DNA of 64,000 nt from assembly GCA_030248295.1 (NCBI GenBank), contig JASANH010000626.1, positions 930,001 to 994,000 on the forward strand, given 5' to 3'. Positions within the stretch are counted from its first letter, which is position 1. The number at the start of each line of letters is the position of its first letter. The notes below the pieces were generated by a model. It worked only from the letters and a program-made list of their open reading frames with translations. It was not told the origin of the DNA and searched no databases. The stretch comes from Mesodorylaimus sp. YZB2_4. Taxonomy: Eukaryota > Nematoda > Enoplea > Dorylaimida > Dorylaimidae. A program made the translations under genes and the position numbers. Of this stretch, positions 58,002 to 64,000 are shown piece by piece.

Positions 58002-59804
58002 ATGGCCGAAGTGGCGCTTCAAGACTTCGCATGTTTGACAGCGAATTGCGGGAAGCCGGCTAAATTGCAGTGCCCAACTTGCATCAAATTGAACATCAAA
58101 GATTCTTACTTTTGCTCTCAAGTAAGAGTGGGTTGTTATTTGAAGTGATGGGTCTGAGATGAGTTGGTGGGACTACAGTGCACGTTAGATGAGATATTAG
58201 TTTCGTGCGGCGATACATGTACGCAAATCAATCTGCTGCAATCGTGCTCTGCTCTGTATGTTTGTCAAATGCAAGGCTGTACACCAGGCCACCTCAGTTC
58301 TACCGTCTTTTCAGGAATGTTTCAAAGATAACTGGAATACGCACAAGATAATTCATAAACACGCGCGTCAAGAGCAAGTAAAAGCAACCGAGGATCACTA
58401 TGACCCATGGCCTGGATTCGAATTTACCGGACTGTTACGGCCTTATCCACAGGTAAATGCCTACTCTTACGATTGCAATAGATATTTATGGTTTTGCGGT
58501 GGGGTTTTCAAGGGATAACGGGACGTAATACTAATCGAATCCTTGCCCAACTGGTATCCCCTTTTGTCCGTTTCAGTCTCCTCGACGCAACGTGCCGCCT
58601 CATATACCTCGCCCCGATTACGCCATGCATCCTCAGGGCGTTTCTTTGGAGGAAAGGAGTGCTAAGCACAGTTCTGTGATCAAAGTTCTCGACGACGAGG
58701 AAATAGAGGGTCTGAAAGTCGCATGCAAGTTGGGCCGAGAAGTATTGGACGAAGCAGCCAAAGCTGTGGCGGTTGGAGTGACGGCCGATGAAATCGATCG
58801 CATCGTGCACGAGGTGAGTTAAACAACTATACTGTAGAGCTGATATCGTACTTTCAAATTTAGTAGCTAGAAAAAATTGGTTTTCTGGGATCGCAAAAAG
58901 TTATGACTGTTTTTAGGCCGCGGTCGAACGGGAATGTTATCCGTCGCCACTCGGGTACTATGGCTTTCCTAAATCGTGTTGCACCTCAGTTAACGAAGTC
59001 ATATGTCACGGTATTCCCGATTTGCGACCACTCCAAAATGGTGATCTGTTAAACGTGGATGTGACAGTTTATCATCGCGGTTTTCACGGCGATCTGAACG
59101 AAACTTTCTTCATCGGTGAAGTGGACGAAGCGGCGAAAAACTTGGTTCGAGTTACTCACGAATGCTTGATGCAAGCTATCGAAATAGGTAGGCCTATGCG
59201 AAGGGTTTTGTAATTGAGTATAATCGACTTTCGTTTTTCAGTCAAGCCCGGAGTCAGGTATCGAGATATTGGCGCCGTTATTCAGAAACACGCTACAACG
59301 CACGGACTGTCGGTTGTACGCTCATTTTGCGGTCATGGCATTCATCGCCTATTTCATACTGCTCCAAATGTGCCTCATTACGCCAGTAAGTGTTTTCGCA
59401 ATTCCGAATGTACTGTATGAGCTGCTACTGACTAGAGGTGGTTATTGCATGCAGTGCCGTGGTTCGAAGTCTGCGCCTGGTACGCTCTCCAACTGCTAGG
59501 CATTGGTACGCTTGCACGAACTCGGCTTTTCAACGTTTATTCAATCAACTTCTTTTATTTTTTAGAGAACAAGGCTATGGGTGTGATGAAAGCGGGCCAT
59601 AGTTTTACGATCGAACCCATGATCAATGAGGGCGTGTGGCGGGATGTTCAGTGGCCGGACGATTGGACTGCTGTGACAGCTGATGGCAAACGATCGGCTC
59701 AGTTCGAGCATACGTTGCTGGTCACTGATACCGGGTGCGAAATCCTCACGCTGCGTCGAGAGAAGGGAGGTCAGCCGTGGTTCAAGGATAGTTTAGACAA
59801 ATAG
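58002..59804 (+). CDS. METAP1: Methionine aminopeptidase 1
   Basis: Six exons, 58002-58121, 58315-58452, 58577-58813, 58917-59187, 59242-59385 and 59566-59804, encode 382 aa (human 386). The enzyme removes initiator methionine co-translationally. The N-terminal MYND-like zinc finger has C...C...CPTC...CSQ-EC...H...H (exons 1-2), as in eukaryotic type 1 enzymes that dock on ribosomes. The catalytic domain shows [21 protein letters not shown], metal ligands in [37 protein letters not shown] and [17 protein letters not shown]. All phases agree. GTTTCATAAG lies directly before the ATG, which might be a spliced-leader acceptor. Confidence 0.97.
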
Positions 59805-59927
59805 CTAACGTATTGTGTTCTACTGTATTGATTTGAATGGTTGACAGGTGGCTGCTAAAGCAGCATAAGCTTTTATTAGCTTAGGTTTATTGGAAAACTG
59901 ATTTCTTTGTATGTGCTTTGTCTATGA

Positions 59928-59933
59928 AATAAA
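59928..59933 (+). terminator. Poly(A) signal AATAAA downstream of METAP1
   Basis: AATAAA lies 124 bp after the METAP1 stop and 53 bp before the stop of the convergent gene. Confidence 0.55.
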
Positions 59934-59985
59934 GACAAAGACAAAAACAAAAGCATTTGGGAGCTGGGAGAAGTGAATTCGAGAC

Positions 59986-62639
59986 TCAGCAAATATTGGC
60001 AAATGCTTGGGCCGATCGAAATATGCGTTGCACATCGCGCTTCGTCATGTCTTGGACGTGGAGGAAGAAGGTCTACATGAAAGGTAGGTTAAGAAAGACT
60101 AATCGGAGTTGACGCCTCGATATTACCTGCTTGTGGTTTATGAGACCACCGAGACTGGGTGCAGTGTTGGGGTCAGTTTGTGCTTCTGATTGAGTCAGCG
60201 GTGGTTCTGAAATAAGATGATCTCAAGCTGAAAACAGCTGAGTTTTTGGTGGAAAAAGTTTACCTGCAGCCACAACGGCATCTTTCAAGTGGACACTGTC
60301 CGTCTGCATACCGATGTGGCCGCAATGCAGACTGGTCTGTGATAACACGTCGCGTTTCGGTGGGCTGGGTGCGGGCTCGGTGTGTTTGTCAGGGGGGCGT
60401 GGAGAAGTGGCTTGGTCGGTGTAGACCACGGTCGGTGCAGATGGCTTTTTCGGTGTCTTCCGCTTTGTACGATGGCCAGGAGGCGGTGGGGCATCGAGAG
60501 GTAGGCTCTCCACATCAGAATCGGTGTTGGTGGCTGCGTAGCTTGATGTGAGGGAAGACGACTGCATGAAACGTCGTTGCAGTGCCAGGACCTGCGAGGA
60601 AGGTGTAAGGGGTGGCACTGGTGGATGTCTGGTGGCTTGCCTCCTCGTTGAATCGCCTCTTCCTTTCCTCGAACTGTTGTCTATCAACGATATCCAGTTC
60701 TGATGACGAGTGGTCACTCTCAGTGTGGTCACGCCATGGGGTGGCTTCCAGCAGATCATAAATGTCCGGTTGCAGTGGCAGCCTTCAAAGATGGGACTGC
60801 TTGATGCAATATTAGATGTGCTCGTGTGTTCTTACCTGACCCTGCCAGCCGACCAGACGCTGGTCGACTCCTCCGAGTCGTCGAGTGGTTCCAACTGTAT
60901 TTCAGTCTGGCCCTCTAAAAGAGCAGCAGGGCGTCCTTTGGGAGACTGCCACATCGAATTTGCCAGTCGTGGTTCGGCCTTTGAACTGAGCGCGCACTCG
61001 AGCAGTTCCCCCACAGTCAAACCCAAACAAAACTGGCCTATTTGAGAGGACTGCTTCAGAATCGGAGACATTCTTCGGATCAGGAAATGCAGCAGTTGTT
61101 CCATTCCCAATTCCAGCTCCAAATCGGTGTCATCCTGTCCCAACCGCAGTCCTTGGCTATGCGAGAGCTTTGCGGCCAGTCCGCTTTTCCATTCGTCCTC
61201 GTGACAAGGGCAAAAGCATGAGCTCATGTCGTTCGTCCAAGACCCACCTTCTGATAAAGAATCGGCTATGAATCTCAATCGATCGATGAAGATGGTGTAC
61301 ACTGTCAGTGGGTCATTTTTGAAAATGGACCAAAATTCCTGAACTTGTTCGGCGTTGTACAATTCTGAGCGACTGCTGTGAGAGGTGGAAGAGGATGTCG
61401 AGGTGTGAGACTGGGGATTGTCAGAATTCAAATTATGATACTCAGTGATGCAAGCGGATAGAAATGTGGGGATGAGGTTTTTTGAGCACACGCAATGAGT
61501 GGTCGAATGCTCGGAATAGGATGAGCGTAAGGATCGGAGAATAGTCGTGAGCTGACTGGAAAACTGCTGGTATTGGGAATAGTCCTGAAACAAAACTGCT
61601 CAGGTCATTTTGCTATGCTATGCTGGCATACTACGGGATCAGTTTCACTTTACGCTGCAAGAACAATGGGTGGACGGAGTAGACGCCGCACCCTGTACAC
61701 GCTCTCCTTGGTCTGCTTTGTATTTTATCGAGCCTGGTAGAACCGAGGGATTTCGTTTTAGTGTCCAGGAGGGGAGGAGGGGACTCAAGCGACCTCTGAA
61801 TGTATTTTGCAACTTCAGTGCATGACATTGGGCTTCCATTCCTTGCAAGAAGGCACGCTTCAATGAACTTGCGTCAAGTACTTAGTTGCCTTCCTAAACC
61901 TACCTGAACATATCCACGCAGGTTCACAAGCACATGCTCGAGCAGACGCATAAGGAATGGTCTCGTATGACCATAAATTTCGGTCACTCTGGAGAAGGCG
62001 TTCCAAAAAGATTTTTGTCGATCATAATCAGTTTTCTGCACTGATCCCAGGCTGGACGATGATGAACTGCCACCAATAACCGTGGAAGCAAACTTGACTG
62101 ATGGCTCGCGATGAGATGTTGGTGGCAGTGGAACCTTACTATCCGGCAATGCCAACGTCGCGTGAACTTCTACAACGACCAGAGTTTGGTGCGCCAGGCT
62201 TACGTGCATGGAACATCTGCATACAAACTTGCTGATCGCCCAAGTTCTGAGAGCGTGCAATAGCATGCTTACTTTGCAGCAGGCGTTCGCATGAAATATC
62301 GGTGTTCAAAAAGGCGTTACAATAAATGATGATTTCTGTGATCAGAATCAATTCACGGAGATCATGCTCTTCCTGATTTACTGATCGCAAAGCAGAGTCG
62401 AAGCATCCTATCATATACGCTTCCAGGAGTAACCTCACACTGAAAAAGGCAATTCATACAAGGGGCCCAAGAAGGTAGGTAGTATCTCATGCTTACTTCG
62501 ATTCTGCCAACGTAGCCAATGCAGCTCGAACAGTGAACACGTCCACGGCATCGCCCAGTAAATCGACTTGTGATACGGCTTTGACATAATCCAAATCTCG
62601 AATGGCAGCAAGAATCGACTGCCTAGATTTTGAAGACAT
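59986..62639 (-). CDS. Unrecognised 659-aa multi-exon protein
   Basis: Nine exons join in frame: 62639-62497, 62439-62273, 62246-62229 (18-bp micro-exon, least certain), 62169-61904, 61584-60836, 60782-60641, 60591-60264, 60206-60127, 60072-59986. The N-terminal half is helical and hydrophobic in patches (VRLLLEAYMIGCF, LRELILITEIIIYCNAFLN, RPFLMRLLEHVLVNLRGYV). The middle has EFWSIFKNDPLTVYTIFIDR, a Ser-rich stretch, a CxCPCH cluster and MEQLLHFLIRRMSP. A charged segment (FEERKRRFNEEVLALQRRF) is probably coiled coil, then a Pro/Lys-rich disordered region. The C-terminus is FFLHVQDMTKRDVQRIFRSA. The intron after 60641 has a GC donor (GAG/GCAAGC). I do not recognise the family; it looks like a soluble helical scaffold. 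Confidence 0.7.
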
Positions 62640-63056
62640 GTTTGCGACATTTGCTGCTTTCAGTGATTTGGGTGGGAACAAAGCTCGTTTGCATGGACAG
62701 TAGCCATGGCAACTGCGCGTGTCTGGCTGATGCTTTTTGGCCTTGGTTGATCAACCGCGTATGTGCGTACATAAGCTGGACACAACTGTTGACAGCTACC
62801 TTTCTATACACGATACATGTATAATATGGACAAGGCACAGCAGCAGGTATCTCGAAACGGTAATCAGAACCTAACAAATACGATGGTCTACTACTCTACG
62901 TAAACCATACTAGCTCATTTTCGTGTCACTCACTTACAGACCTGTCATTGAACAAGCACATTGCGCACCTACAGTAACCCTTGGTAGCACAGTTTCCAGA
63001 CAAACTCTGTGGCTTTGTACGCTTTTGTTTCAATTCTACAAATAACGAGGCATAGG
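62640..63056. promoter_or_regulatory. Spacer between the unknown gene and GRIP 3' end
   Basis: These 0.4 kb hold the presumed promoter of the unknown minus-strand gene and the 3' untranslated region of GRIP. The minus-strand frame of the unknown gene is open upstream to 62681, so its start could be there. Confidence 0.35.
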
Positions 63057-64000
63057 TTAGACTGTTGTTTGGCCAACTAGCGAGGCGGCTTCAGCTTCCT
63101 CTTCATCCTCTTCTTCTATCGAGTCCGTTGTGGCTCGGTAAGTAGCAGCCAAGACGGGATCTCTGCATATGACCAAATCTATATAATCTCCAGCGGCGGC
63201 CAGCATTGGCACGGCTAACATGCAGTCGAGATCCATTAAACTGCTCCCATTTACCTGAAACATGGAGCCGTTCAGCAGCTACAACCTCTGCAAAGCAGGT
63301 CTTCACTCACCTGCAGTATGCGATCCAGGGGCCTGATATTACTGGATAGATCAGCAGGACCACCAGTGCGGATTTTGTTGATGTAGACTCCTTTCTCCTG
63401 CACTCCGTCGGACACGGAGAATCCAAAGTCATTGTAAACTTTGTCTTTGGCCAGTTGCACTCGATAAATCTCCAGTGGCACTACGTTCGACTCACCCGCC
63501 CCGCTCCCAGGTGCCGCGGGGAAGAGCACTCGATTAGGAGCGGCAGTGGTCAAATCACCGAGTGACGTTGGATCGGGAGATTTGGGGCGGTCCGATGAGT
63601 GAGCGTGCAGACTGGAGGATGCCGTTGGAGCATTCGACGAGGCGCGCGAGGAGATGGGCGTGCTGATGAAAGGAATGTGCTCATATCCGCTCAAAATGGT
63701 CGATACGCTCAATGGTCTGGGAACTGAGCATATGGCCGATGGAGCAACCATGTGTCCGAAAGTACTGCTACTCGATAAGCCCGCACCTGGCGCCAGGATA
63801 GAAGCAGCCAAGGCCACGGCGTCTCTGGACAGCGAAGTGGACGCCTCGCTGTTGGCCAACGTCATGATCGGTCTGGCATCCTGCACCATTGACAAATAGG
63901 ATGTGGAAACGAGACGACTGGATCCGGAGTACTGTGGTCTCAACAAAGTACTCGCGACTGGGAACGGAGGCGTCAAATGCGGTTTGGGCGGTGGCTTGGG
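63057..64000 (-). CDS. GRIP: Glutamate receptor-interacting protein (GRIP), C-terminal exons, cut by window edge
   Basis: Two exons are present: one running from beyond 64000 to 63311 and the last, 63254-63057. The open part begins with a Pro-rich segment (KPPPKPHLTPPFP), then a long Ser/Ala-rich linker. The final PDZ domain is RVQLAKDKVYNDFGFSVSDG, EKGVYINKIRTGGPADL, RPLDRILQVNGSSLMDLDC and LVICRDP. This matches PDZ7 of GRIP1/2, where the carboxylate loop is atypical. The protein ends in an acidic run (EEEDEEEAE) and GQTTV. GRIP scaffolds receptors and links them to kinesin. At least six N-terminal PDZ domains would lie to the right of this window. Confidence 0.85.

Overview
This is a eukaryotic nuclear window from an invertebrate animal. 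Almost every gene is split by short GT-AG introns (about 50-600 bp, mostly with YTTTYAG acceptors). Proteins are metazoan in kind: innexin, GRIP, copine, twinfilin, TBC1D7, a rhodopsin-like receptor. An innexin points to a non-deuterostome, probably a protostome. Several start codons lie 7-21 bp after a strong acceptor-like AG with no nearby donor, which suggests spliced-leader trans-splicing; the phylum cannot be fixed from the sequence alone.

Layout. 0.5-1.9 kb: intronless, divergent GPCR (+). 4.1-5.0 kb: intronless bacterial-type pantothenate synthetase panC (+), the main surprise, a likely transfer from a beta-proteobacterium-like donor. 5.3-9.9 kb: p115/USO1 vesicle tether (-), divergent from twinfilin (+, 11.0-12.9 kb). 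13.7-16.1 kb: two small secreted, prohormone-like proteins. 17.4-20.9 kb: mobile-element zone with a precisely bounded Mutator-like element (FLYWCH plus MULE transposase remnant, 11-bp target duplication) and a truncated LINE. 21.3-22.7 kb: single-pass Cys-rich surface protein. 23.7-26.1 kb: innexin (-). 26.8-30.5 kb: PPM1H-type phosphatase (-), divergent from ribosomal protein L34 (+). 31.9-36.3 kb: succinyl-CoA:3-ketoacid CoA transferase (-), with a hAT-like MITE in its last intron, divergent from copine (+, 36.7-39.6 kb).

40.1-48.0 kb is a same-strand run of U1A/U2B'' (SNF), HSCB, TBC1D7 and phytanoyl-CoA hydroxylase. Three successive stop-to-start gaps are only 136-179 bp and each downstream ATG has an acceptor-like site just before it: a candidate trans-spliced operon. 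48-54.3 kb is repeat-rich, with an unrecognised two-exon fragment and transposon debris. 54.4-57.4 kb: long-chain acyl-CoA synthetase (+). 58.0-59.8 kb: methionine aminopeptidase 1 (+). 60.0-62.6 kb: unrecognised 659-aa multi-exon protein (-). The right edge cuts GRIP (-), of which only the C-terminal exons are present.

A tRNA-Ser-derived SINE family (at least four copies) recurs in introns and spacers; two copies carry a snap-back inverted duplication of the tRNA-like head. Four genes (panC, CoA transferase, ACSL, PHYH) touch CoA metabolism, probably by chance. Exon coordinates were derived by hand from frame continuity and splice sites; none was checked against transcripts.
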